DNA from: Caballeronia sordidicola
GTDB lineage: Bacteria; Pseudomonadota; Gammaproteobacteria; Burkholderiales; Burkholderiaceae
Assembly (NCBI RefSeq): GCF_000729995.1
Contig: NZ_JNFG01000023.1
Coordinates: forward strand, 37,994-101,993
Direction of reading: 5' to 3'
DNA length: 64,000 nt
Shown one piece after another: positions 1 to 9,100 of this stretch; position 1 is the first letter of the stretch, and each line of letters opens with the position of its first letter. Position numbers and translations under genes: made by a program. The notes under the pieces were generated by a model. The model had not been told where the DNA came from and made no database searches. It was given only the letters and a program-made list of their open reading frames with translations.

Positions 1-930
1 CGGCTCCCTGACCTCAAGCACGCAAAGCCGGAAAAAAAGATCTGCCCTAAACCTGCCCTGCTGCACGGCGGCTTGCATGTCCTGATGCGTTGCCGCGATC
101 ACCCGTACGTCCACATCGATAGACTCAAGGCCGCCCAGGCGTTCAATCTTGCGTTCCTGGATAAAGCGCAGCAACGCGGCCTGACTCTCATGCGGCAGGT
201 CGCCAATTTCGTCGAGGAACAACGTTCCGCCATGCGCCTGCTCGACTCGCCCTATCTTGCGCTGCGTGGCCCCTGTGAAGGCTCCGCGTTCGTAGCCGAA
301 CAGTTCGGAATGCAGCAGATCAGGGGGAATGGCGCCGCAGTTCACCGCCACGAAAGGCATATCGCGGCGCGCCGATTGCGCGTGAATCATCTGCGAAGTC
401 AACTCCTTGCCGGTTCCTGACTCGCCCGAAATGAACACGGTTGCATCGGTCGCGGCCACCTTTCGAATGGTCCGATGAAGTTCCAGCATGGCGTCGGATG
501 AACCGATCACTCCGTGGCGTAACGCATCCTTGAGGTCAGGCGTTTCTACCTCTGTACGAAGAACCTCCATACCAATCGCCCGCCCAGCTATGTTCACGAT
601 CCGCTCATACGATGTCGGCAGCGTTACGAAATCGAAGCAATGGGTTGCGATGACGTCTCGAACGGCCGTCCACTTTCGCGTCTCCTGCGATACCAGCGCA
701 ACCCATGCCACCAGCACGGATTGCGAGAGCTGTTCGACCCTTGCGATCCGGCGCTCGTGGATACCGTCTGTCAGATCGAGCAACCCAGCCATGGGCGCAT
801 GCGCCAACTTTGCTTCTGTGTGATGACCCATGGCCGGCACGACAAGCCAGGCGCGGTCACTGAGGCGCCTTAATAGCGATTCGTTTGGCTTACCTCCAAC
901 GTATAGAAGCGTGCGATGTGCGCTGTCCAT
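1..930 (-). CDS. sigma-54 interacting regulator, VpsR-like (3' part cut by window edge)
   Basis: This is an enhancer-binding activator of sigma-54 RNA polymerase. I read 310 codons from ATG at 930 to the window edge; the C-terminal Fis-type HTH lies outside. Residues about 1-125 resemble the degenerate receiver of VpsR-type regulators and show no obvious phosphoacceptor pocket. Residues about 140 onward are the AAA+ core, with Walker A GESGTGKE near 170, the sigma-54 contact loop GAFTGA near 217 and Walker B GGTLFLDEIG near 237. Known members of the family control exopolysaccharide and biofilm genes, often with c-di-GMP. The target here is unknown, but the cyclic glucan synthase at 6-15 kb is a candidate polysaccharide gene nearby. 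The start is supported by GGAGAG about 11 nt upstream. The family call is firm; the VpsR subgroup is inferred from the overall sequence pattern. Confidence 0.9.
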   Translation of the reverse strand, partial: MDSAHRTLLYVGGKPNESLLRRLSDRAWLVVPAMGHHTEAKLAHAPMAGLLDLTDGIHERRIARVEQLSQSVLVAWVALVSQETRKWTAVRDVIATHCFDFVTLPTSYERIVNIAGRAIGMEVLRTEVETPDLKDALRHGVIGSSDAMLELHRTIRKVAATDATVFISGESGTGKELTSQMIHAQSARRDMPFVAVNCGAIPPDLLHSELFGYERGAFTGATQRKIGRVEQAHGGTLFLDEIGDLPHESQAALLRFIQERKIERLGGLESIDVDVRVIAATHQDMQAAVQQGRFRADLFFRLCVLEVREP

Positions 931-1354
931 TTTGTAAGGGGCTCTCCGGTAGACCCTCTTTGCATCTTTAGTCTTGACGGCCTTTGGCACTCACCAATCG
1001 GTTCGCGACAGACAGGCGAGTCGAATGAGTGGACGAACGGGGCGAACCCATGACAACACGGCACATGCGCGGCAAGCGGAAACTAACGGGAAACCCGATC
1101 AACCGAATTTCCCGTCTTGACGCGATCCTAGCGGCGCCAATTCGCGACAGGTGAAACCAAAAGTTACCTTGCGTATCCGTCGACGAGAAATGGTCGTTTT
1201 GTGTAACGCGCGTAACGAGACTGCGTAAGCGTTACTTGAGCATTTTTTGGACCTTAGCTGAGCCTTAGACTCGCCTTACAGTTTCGTCGTCGAAAGGAAG
1301 CCATGGGGCAGGATGCCCGGCGATAGGCACGCCACGCTCGGCGTTCTCCGTGCG
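931..1354. other. intergenic region with imperfect GTAAC repeats
   Basis: I find no gene here. Between 1203 and 1235 the motif GTAACGC is followed by GCGTTAC as an inverted repeat with a 19-nt spacer, and related CGTAACG/GCGTAAG copies lie between the two arms. It could be an operator for a regulator or a weak hairpin. Nothing further can be supported. Confidence 0.3.
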
Positions 1355-1575
1355 CGTCACGGGCTCGTTGGCGAACCGGGGATGCACTACGCCGCGCGGT
1401 GGAAAATGCAGGCGGCGCTCCCGCGGCTGCGAGAAACGGCTTCATCCCTGGCGGAATTGGCGAACTTTGTTGGATACGACTCTGAAACCGCCTTCAGCCG
1501 GGCATTCAAGCGAATCATGGGTTGCGCCCGAGGCAGCAAGACGCGCTGCCCGAAACGACAGCGGCGCGGGCGCGT
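1355..1575 (+). pseudogene. remnant of AraC-family regulator (C-terminal HTH), frameshifted
   Basis: A short open stretch encodes GEPGMHYAARWKMQ followed by ASLAELANFVGYDSETAFSR and AFKRIMG. This is the second helix-turn-helix of AraC regulators of the cupin/MHY(L)xRWRM type. After IMG the expected continuation VAPEAARR is found only in another frame, so about one base has been lost. The N-terminal effector domain and first helix are absent. The remnant lies between the sigma-54 regulator and the phasin. It is a decayed gene, not a functional regulator. The boundaries are approximate. Confidence 0.6.
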
Positions 1576-1815
1576 TCCCGCTTGCGGTGCATGACGCTAC
1601 CAAGCTTGAGATTGGCCAAGGCCGCGCCGAACAGATCTGCCGCCGGATCCTTTCTGACAGTCAGCTAAGCGCGAGACCGTCGTCCTGTGCGCGTTTTCCC
1701 TTGGATTCAGTAAAGATCGTTAGCCTGTACTATCGAAAGAGCGTTGGGCGCTACCCTCTTCGCCTGAGGAGCGTCGGCGTTTCCGCGAACGTGAACATAT
1801 CTTAGGGAGAGGCAC

Positions 1816-2241
1816 ATGACGAAGCCCGAGTACAGCGACCCGTTCAGTCAGTTTTCCGCGATGTTCCAACAGTACAAACTTCCGGGATTCGACGTGCAGG
1901 CAATTCTGGATGCCCGCAGAAAAGACGTCGAAGCCCTGGCGGCCGCGAACCGCGTCGCATTCGGCGGTATGGAAGCACTTCGAGATAAACAGATCGAGAT
2001 CCTGCGCCGGGCCCTCAACGACTTCCAGGGCATTGCGCAGCAGTACGCCACCACGCCGGCCAAAGCTTCGTCCAATCCGACCGAAGTCGTTCAAAAGGCA
2101 CTGCATCAGGCACTTGCCGATATGCAGGAAATCGCTCAGAAAACGCAGCAGGCCCAGACCGAAGCGTATGCCATTGTGACGAAGCGAATTGAAGAGGCGG
2201 CCAAGGAATTGAAGTCGTCTCTGGAGCAACCTAAGGAGTAG
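1816..2241 (+). CDS. phasin family protein
   Basis: Phasins coat polyhydroxyalkanoate granules and set granule number and size. The 141-residue product has the family length and style: an N-terminal segment with FSAMFQQYKLPGFDVQ, then a long amphipathic, Gln/Ala/Glu-rich helical region (residues about 30-135) with no membrane segment or signal peptide. The start has a good ribosome site, AGGGAGAG, 6 nt before ATG. A strong terminator follows immediately, so the gene is probably monocistronic. No other PHA gene is nearby. It could also be a generic phasin-like protein without granule attachment, but the sequence fits the phasin_2 family well. Confidence 0.88.
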   Translation: MTKPEYSDPFSQFSAMFQQYKLPGFDVQAILDARRKDVEALAAANRVAFGGMEALRDKQIEILRRALNDFQGIAQQYATTPAKASSNPTEVVQKALHQALADMQEIAQKTQQAQTEAYAIVTKRIEEAAKELKSSLEQPKE

Positions 2242-2270
2242 TCAAGCGACTAGCCCTGCATTGGACTTCA

Positions 2271-2302
2271 CCGGGAACGCGACCGCCGTTCCCGGTTTTC
2301 TT
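2271..2302 (+). terminator. rho-independent terminator of the phasin gene
   Basis: A perfect 9-bp stem, CCGGGAACG (2271-2279) with CGTTCCCGG (2287-2295), has a 7-nt loop and is followed by TTTTCTT. It sits 30 nt after the phasin stop codon. Confidence 0.85.
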
Positions 2303-2518
2303 CACGGTACCTGCTTTATTCCTGCTTTACCCCCCTTCGAAAAACTTCGCGCCGCTGGCTTACCGCGGGCGTAGACCCGTCCTCATTACATCCGAGGTAA
2401 TTGAACGTATTCGTGCGATCGCTAAGATGTAGTCATCTGCTTGCGGTATCAGCGCTTTAAAAAGCATCGCATGGAGATACGCACACAGTTTCGTCCAATC
2501 AATGGAAAGAAATTAGGA

Positions 2519-3070
2519 ATGCATAGCTTTACACTTCACACAATCGAATCGGCGCCGGAAAATTCCAAACCAACCCTGCATGCGCTGGAACAGAAGTTCG
2601 GATTTTTACCAAACGTGATGGCAACCATGGCAGGAAACCCCGTTCTCCTCAACGGGTTTGCCGGCAGCTTCGCAAGTTTTCATGGCGGAAGCCTCGACGA
2701 ATGCGAGAAGCAGGTTCTGCTGCTCACCAACGCGGTCACGATCAAGTGTCCGTGGACCGTTGCGGCTCACTCCACGTTTGCGCTCGAGGACGGCATGAGG
2801 GAGTCCGACGTCAAGGCGATCCGCGAGGGAAGATTGCCGGACGACCCGAAGTACGCGGCGCTGTCCGGCCTGACCCGAGCCCTGATCGAAAAGCGAGGCA
2901 ATGTAGCTGAGGAAGATATCGAAAGCTTCACTTCCGCGGGATATTCACCGCTTCAGATCTTCGAGGTCATCACCAGCATTGGTGTGTCCACCATGGCCGC
3001 CACTACGACAAACATGGCGGGTACGCCGGTTGAAGAGCGCTTTAAAGCTCAGGCATGGACGCCTGCATGA
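2519..3070 (+). CDS. carboxymuconolactone decarboxylase family (AhpD-like) protein
   Basis: This 183-residue all-alpha protein is of the CMD/AhpD superfamily; members act as alkylhydroperoxidases or gamma-lactone decarboxylases. The family signature lies at KCPWTVAAHSTFA, but the usual CxxC is CxxT here: the second redox cysteine is threonine while the histidine is kept. A disulfide peroxidase cycle like that of AhpD is therefore unlikely. Flanking features fit the family (FGFLPNVMATMAGNP at the N-terminus, a GYSPLQIFEVITSIG helix). I chose ATG 2519 because GGAAAGA lies 8 nt upstream and homologues begin near the TLHTIESAPE segment; an upstream in-frame ATG at 2441 lacks support. It appears to be a single-gene unit. 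Confidence 0.85.
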   Translation: MHSFTLHTIESAPENSKPTLHALEQKFGFLPNVMATMAGNPVLLNGFAGSFASFHGGSLDECEKQVLLLTNAVTIKCPWTVAAHSTFALEDGMRESDVKAIREGRLPDDPKYAALSGLTRALIEKRGNVAEEDIESFTSAGYSPLQIFEVITSIGVSTMAATTTNMAGTPVEERFKAQAWTPA

Positions 3071-3097
3071 CGAGGAACCGCCACTGAGCGGTGACGA

Positions 3098-3128
3098 TCG
3101 CGCATGGTTCGCGTCGAACCATGCGCGA
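3098..3128. repeat. perfect 14-bp hairpin after the CMD gene
   Basis: TCGCGCATGGTTCG and CGAACCATGCGCGA pair perfectly around a CGT loop, 27 nt after the stop codon at 3070. There is no U-tract on either side, so it may be a rho-assisted 3'-end hairpin rather than an intrinsic terminator. Confidence 0.5.
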
Positions 3129-3300
3129 ATACTGTCGTCGCTGCGACCGCCGACTCAACTGGGCGGCGGCCGGTCGACTTGATGAGTTAAGAGTATTCTT
3201 CGTTGCTGGATCGAGCAGACCGCGAACGCTGGCGACGGTCTAACGCGCCGCCCGGTCGATCATTCACGATCACCTGAACCCTCTTGCGGATGAAAGACTC

Positions 3301-4152
3301 ATGAATTCTGCGCGCCTCAACACCAAGCCGCCTGCCAACGAGCTCGGTTTGCTGCTGCGCCAATGGCGCGACATACGCGGCAGAAGTCAGTTTGAGTTAT
3401 CTCTTGATGCGGGCGTGTCGCAACGGCACGTCAGCTTTATCGAAAGCGGGCGCAGCGTTCCGAGCCGCCAGATGTTAATGGATATTGCCCAGGCGCTTGA
3501 CGTTCCTCTTCGTGAACGCAATACATTATTACTGGCAGCCGGCTACGCTCCCATCTATCAGGAAAGCGCGTGGGACGCGCTCGAAATGCAGAGTGTGACC
3601 AGTGCGCTAGCGCGCATCTTGCGTCAGCATGAACCCTTTCCGGCGGTGGTAATGGATCGCTATTGGAACGTGCTCATGACCAATGAATCTGCGCCGCGAT
3701 TCTTCAATAGTTTCATCAACCTGTCTGCGCGTAAGAGCCCTCGTAACATGCTGCATCTCATGTTCGACCCGGCGGGCATGCGCCCGTTTATTGCCAATTG
3801 GGAAGACGTGGCGAAAAGCCTGATCCAGCGTGTTTATCGTGAATCCGTCGGACACGTCATTGACGACAAAACCCGGGTATTGCTTGCGGAGCTGCTCGCT
3901 TATCCTGATGTCCAACCCGGCTGGAAATCCCCTCGGTCCGTGAGCGCCACGGATGCTACGCGCTCCCTGCCCGTCATACCCATGAGCTTCGTCAAAGACG
4001 ACGAAGTGCTGAGTTATTTTTCCATGGTCACCACAGTAGGAACCCCGCAGACCGTCGCCGCGCAGGAACTGCGTATTGAATCCATGTTTCCGGCGAACGA
4101 TGTCACGGAAACCCGCCACATCGCCATGCTTGGCAAGGTTGCGGCGGAGTGA
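3301..4152 (+). CDS. XRE-family regulator with MmyB-like ligand-binding domain
   Basis: A 283-residue transcription factor. Residues about 12-68 form a Cro/C1-type helix-turn-helix (LGLLLRQWRDIRGRSQFELS, then VSQRHVSFIESGRSVPSR). The rest matches the MmyB-like ligand domain, including AVVMDRYWNVLMTNESA and YFSMVTTVGTPQTVAAQELR. Regulators of this type are commonly encoded beside short-chain dehydrogenases or aldo/keto reductases and bind small hydrophobic effectors. Here the aldo/keto reductase begins 54 nt downstream on the same strand, which suggests co-transcription or direct control. The ribosome site before ATG 3301 is weak. Confidence 0.9.
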   Translation: MNSARLNTKPPANELGLLLRQWRDIRGRSQFELSLDAGVSQRHVSFIESGRSVPSRQMLMDIAQALDVPLRERNTLLLAAGYAPIYQESAWDALEMQSVTSALARILRQHEPFPAVVMDRYWNVLMTNESAPRFFNSFINLSARKSPRNMLHLMFDPAGMRPFIANWEDVAKSLIQRVYRESVGHVIDDKTRVLLAELLAYPDVQPGWKSPRSVSATDATRSLPVIPMSFVKDDEVLSYFSMVTTVGTPQTVAAQELRIESMFPANDVTETRHIAMLGKVAAE

Positions 4153-4206
4153 TGAAAGAATATGTCCGCGATGCAAGACCAACCCGTTCATAGGGAGTTA
4201 TCTGCG

Positions 4207-5184
4207 ATGAATTATCGAAAATTCGGTTCGACTGGCCTCGATGTTTCGCCACTCTGTCTCGGCTGCATGACCTACGGCACGCCCGATCGCGGCAATCACA
4301 CCTGGACGCTCGACGAAGACAAAAGTCGTCCGCTGATCAGGCAGGCGCTGGACGCCGGCATCAATTTCTTCGATACCGCCAACGTCTATTCCGATGGGAC
4401 ATCGGAGGAAATTGTTGGCCGTGCGCTAAAGGAATTCGCGCACCGCGATGAGATCGTGATCGCCACCAAGGTCTTCAATCGCATGCGTCCCGGACCAAAC
4501 GGCGCGGGATTGTCACGCAAGGCGATCTTCGCTGAAATCGATAACAGCCTGCGGCGCCTTGGCACCGATTACGTCGACCTGTATCAGATACATCGATGGG
4601 ATCACACCGTGCCTATCGAGGAAACGCTCGAAGCACTGCACGACCTAGTCAAGATGGGGAAGGTGCGGTATATCGGCGCGTCGTCCATGCACGCATGGCA
4701 GTTTTATAAGGCGCTGCACGTGTCGCGGCAGCATGGCTGGGTCGAGTTCGCCAGCATGCAGAATCACGTGAACTTGCTGTATCGCGAGGAGGAGCGCGAG
4801 ATGTTGCCGCTATGCGCGGATCAAGGTAAAGCCGTGATTCCGTGGAGTCCGCTCGCGCGCGGCCGACTCACGCGCGACTGGAACGAAACCACCGAGCGGC
4901 AGAACACGGACAATTACGGCGAAATCCTCTACAAAGCGACACTCGATGCCGATCGCAAAGTGATCGACGCGGTAGCAAGCGTTGCCGCGGCGCGCGGGGT
5001 ATCGCGTGCCGTGGTGGCGCTGGCCTGGGTCGCGCAGAAGAGCCCGGTGACGGCGCCGATCATCGGCGCGTCGAAACCGAATCATCTGACTGACGCCGTC
5101 GCGGCATTGTCGCTGAACCTTACCGCCGATGAAATTGCGACACTGGAAGCGCCGTACCTGCCTCATCGGGTCGCGGGGATCTGA
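4207..5184 (+). CDS. aldo/keto reductase
   Basis: An NADPH-dependent oxidoreductase of the (beta/alpha)8 AKR superfamily, 325 residues, of the YajO/AKR14-like branch. The tetrad is visible: Asp in FFDTANVYS (near 55), Tyr in the same motif, Lys in ATKVF (near 86) and His in QIHRWD (near 128). The cofactor end shows IIGASKPNHL. ATG 4207 is preferred over an in-frame ATG at 4162 because AGGGAG lies upstream and the family begins MxYRxLGxTGLxVS. It is probably in one unit with the MmyB-type regulator. The physiological aldehyde or ketone cannot be read from sequence. Confidence 0.92.
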   Translation: MNYRKFGSTGLDVSPLCLGCMTYGTPDRGNHTWTLDEDKSRPLIRQALDAGINFFDTANVYSDGTSEEIVGRALKEFAHRDEIVIATKVFNRMRPGPNGAGLSRKAIFAEIDNSLRRLGTDYVDLYQIHRWDHTVPIEETLEALHDLVKMGKVRYIGASSMHAWQFYKALHVSRQHGWVEFASMQNHVNLLYREEEREMLPLCADQGKAVIPWSPLARGRLTRDWNETTERQNTDNYGEILYKATLDADRKVIDAVASVAAARGVSRAVVALAWVAQKSPVTAPIIGASKPNHLTDAVAALSLNLTADEIATLEAPYLPHRVAGI

Positions 5185-5385
5185 AACGCGGGATGGGCAA
5201 GGACCGGGGAGCGCTTGCGGCCGGTCCGCGCCTTCGGGACTGAAGGTCAAGCTCGCGACACCGGTTGATCATAGGGAGGCCAGTGTTCACCCGCGTGTTC
5301 TCCGGCAACCTGCCCCTCCAGATGCGCCAGCGTCCGCGGTCTCAATCTCTGCTTTGGCGAATCCGGGTCGCGGCAGGCAACGCAT

Positions 5386-5931
5386 TTATTGCGGATAAAC
5401 GCTCACCAGAAACTCACCGAATGTATCGAATACAGGCCTGTTTTCGAGCACTACGTCTACCGTCGGCACTTCCGCATTTTCCTCTTCGACGACCATGAAG
5501 CAAAACTCCGGCGCCGCCAACGAAAGCGCTGCCCGGGCATCGGCCAGGTTCCGCTCCGCATCCAAAAGCAAGCTTGCCTCTTCCGCAGCCACCGGCCGTG
5601 CAGACGAAGGCGGACCTTTGCGAATCATGTGCACGGTCAGCTTGGCTTCGTTGAGCAACGCGGGAGGCACCAGATGGAACTCGCAAAGCGAGAGCGTTCC
5701 CCGTGTCTCTGCAATCTCCAGAAAAAATTGCATGCCCTCATAAGTCGCTGTATATCGTTTCGCCTCACCTGCCGCCGTGAACCCGCTTTTCGTAAAGTGG
5801 TTCTTGAATTCGGCGACCGCCGTGCTTTTGGCCTGGGCGACGGCTGCGTTCAACCGCTCGGCGAATTGCCTTTGCAACGGCCCGACCTGAGCCTTCAGTT
5901 TCGCGATTTCTTTAACGGTTCGAAGATCCAT
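5386..5931 (-). CDS. hypothetical protein, unknown family
   Basis: A 181-residue soluble protein I do not recognise. The first 60 residues are charged and helical (MDLRTVKEIAKLKAQVG, then LQRQFAERLNAAVAQAKS), followed by a mixed alpha/beta region ending in FGEFLVSVYPQ. There is no signal peptide or membrane segment. A tandem ATG occurs at 5934 and 5931; the second is better spaced from AGAG. The overlapping + frame is rejected because only the - frame has balanced composition. The gene stands alone, in the same direction as the glucan synthase. Confidence 0.65.
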   Translation of the reverse strand: MDLRTVKEIAKLKAQVGPLQRQFAERLNAAVAQAKSTAVAEFKNHFTKSGFTAAGEAKRYTATYEGMQFFLEIAETRGTLSLCEFHLVPPALLNEAKLTVHMIRKGPPSSARPVAAEEASLLLDAERNLADARAALSLAAPEFCFMVVEEENAEVPTVDVVLENRPVFDTFGEFLVSVYPQ

Positions 5932-6153
5932 CATTTTTCTCTGTGGGTTGCCAGGCGGGTGTGCCGTTCTGGCGAAAGACCATTGGCACGGGTGCTGTTG
6001 TACCCGTTGCGTGAGGCCGGAAGTTCGACGTATCGGATACGCAAAACAAACTCGTTGCCTGAATGACGTAATGTACTCTTTGATCTCGAGAGGGACATTC
6101 CCGGCGCGTTTGAGCGCCCAGGACCTCCTTCACGCGAAGCATCAGGCGAATCG

Positions 6154-9100
6154 TTACGCAAGGGTCAGCGAAACCGCACTCGCGACCCGTGGCATCCCGA
6201 TCTCGACGCTGTGCTCGCGCCCATCGTCGATCAAGCGCACCTCTGCGTTCGATTGCAACACGCCATCGAGAACGAGACGCTGCACACCATCACCCGAGGA
6301 CTGGTCGACTGAAATACGAAACAGCGTCTTGCCGAAGCGGTAGCTCAACTCAAACGACTGCCAGTCGGCCGGCAGCAACGGTGTGACACTCAAGCGGTCG
6401 CCCCTGACCCGCAGCCCAAGCAACGACTCAACCAGCAGCCGGTACATCCAGGCTGCCGAACCTGTGTACCAGCTCCACCCGCCCCTGCCCGCATGCGGGC
6501 TTACGCCATATACATCGGCTGTCATCACATACGGTTCGACCTTGTATTGTTCGATCGAGCGAGCGTTGTTGCCGTGAAGGACAGGGTTGATCATCCGCAG
6601 CAGTTCCCAGGCACGCTCACGGTCGCCCAGCGCGGCGAACGCCATCGTCGCCCAGATTGCTGCGTGCGTGTATTGACCGCCGTTTTCGCGTACGCCCGGG
6701 ACGTATCCCTTGATATAACCTGGATCGACGGCTGATCGATCGAATGGAGGATCGAGAAGCTGGATCAGCCCGGCGTCACGTTTGACGAGGTAGCGATCGA
6801 GCGAAGCCATCGCCTCCAGCTGTCGTTCGTCCGAACCTGCTCCCGACAGCACGGACCAGCTTTGCGCGATCGAATCAATTCTGCACTCTTCATTGCCGGC
6901 GGATCCGAGCGGCGTGCCATCGTCGAAATACGCCCGCCTATACCACTCGCCATCCCAGCCATGCGCTTCAAGGTTGGTTTGCAGCAAGACCGCGTGGTCG
7001 TGGCAACGGCCGGCGAAGGCGGTGTCATCGTGAGCCTTTGCCGTTTCAGCGAATCTTAGTAGGACGTCGTAGAGGAAGAAACCAAGCCACACGCTTTCAC
7101 CGCGACCCTGCGCCCCCACGCGATTCATGCCGTCATTCCAGTCACCGCAGCCGATCAGCGGCAGCCCATGCGCACCCTGCGTCAGACCGTGTTCAATCGC
7201 CCGCACACAATGTTCGTAAAGTGTTTCGACCAGCGCCGAGCGTCCCGGCAAATCGTAATAAGAGTCCTCGCCCGGATTGACCGGCCGCCCTTCGATGTAA
7301 CCGATCCGCTCATCGAGCACGCTCATGTCGCCAGTGATGCACACGTAGCGGCTCGTTGCCACGGCGAGCCACAGGTAGTCATCGGAGCAATCGGTACGTA
7401 CGCCGCGACCGAGCGGCGGATGCCACCAGTGCTGCACATCGCCCTCTGGAAACTGGTGAGCGGCGCACAGCAGGAGATGCTCGCGGGCAAGTTGCGGCGT
7501 GGCATGGATCATCGCCATGGAATCCTGCAACTGGTCCCGAAAGCCGAACGCGCCGCCGGACTGGTAATAACCGCTGCGTGCCCAGAACCGGCAGGCTATG
7601 ACCTGATACATCAGCCAGCCGTTCACGAGCACGTCGACCGCCGGCTCGGGCGTCCTGACCTGCACCTGCCCTAGCGTCGCCTGCCAGTGCTTGCGCACCG
7701 CATCGAGCGCGTTGGCCGCGGCAACCGCGCCGCGAAACTCTTTCGCGATGCCGCGCGCGGACAGTGCGTCATGCGCCGCGCCCATCCGGAAAACGACCTC
7801 GTGAGTGTCACCATCGGCCAGATCGAAGTCCGCCTTGAGCGCCGCACACGGGTCGAGTCCGGCACCCGCGTGTCCTGACAGACGCGCCTGGCGCATGGCA
7901 GCGGGCGCCCGCAGGCTGCCGTTGCGACCGATAAATTCACGGCGGTCGCAGGTGAAGCCCGCCACCGTGTCGTCAACTGCGAAGAACGCGACGCGGCCAC
8001 CGAACTCCATCGAATAATCGTTGCGGGAAAAGAGCGCTCCGCTAAGCGGATCGGCCTCGGTGACGATATGCATGGCGGATTTCTCGCGCAGTTCGCCAAG
8101 CGTCCACTCGACGTAGCCGGTGGCTGAAAGGCGTCGTGCGCGTCCCGACACGTTGCGGATCTTGAGCACCGAAAATTTGACGGGTGCGTGTAGCGCGACA
8201 TACATCCACAGCTCTGAACGGATGCCATCTTCCTCATGCTCGAACACGCTGTAGCCGAAGCCGTGGCGAGTCGTGTACGTGCCGTTGCCGCGCCGGGGCA
8301 ACGGCGTGGGCGACCAATAGTGTCCACTCTCCTCGTCGCGCAGGTATAAGGCTTCGCCGCTCGTGTCGCCGACCGGATCGTTAGCCCACGGAGTCAGTCT
8401 GAATTCGTGGGCGTTCTCGCTCCATGTATAGGCCCCTCCGCTCTCCGAGACGACCGTGCCGAAGCCCGGGTTCGCAAGCACGTTGGCCCATGGCGCGGGG
8501 GTCGTGTGACCCGGCTCCAGCTTGATGACGTACTCGGTGCCGTCGGCTGAAAAACCGCCATATGCGTTCTGCAGAATCAACGCGTCTGCCCGCGTCCGTG
8601 CATGCACCCCGGGCAACCGGCTGGCAATATAGTCGCTCACCGGTTCGAAAGGAACGGCGATCGTATCCGGGCGCCGGCGCTCGACTTGCTCGGCCAGGCT
8701 GCCCCGCGTGTCGGCGACAATAATGCGTGCCACCGCCTGCATCAGGTCACGGTCCTCGCGTGACAATTGCTGCGCAGGCCGAACAAAAATTCCACCAGGC
8801 CGATCTATCAGGTTCGCTTCCGTGCCGGAGGCGATCAGGCCCATGATCAGGTCCTGCAGGTTCTGGCGATAGCCGGCGTGGTCCTCGTTCCAGATGACCA
8901 GGTCGACGGCGAGCCCTTTCTGGCGCCAGTAGGCATGCGCCTGCACCATCTGCCGGACCAGCTCGATGTTAGCCATGTCGGTGATCTGCAGCAGCACGAT
9001 AGGCAGGTCACCCGAGATCGACTGGCCCCACAAGCCGGACTGGTTACGCCGGTTGGCGACCAGCACGCCAGCCTCGGCACGCAACGACGCGTTTGCGTAG

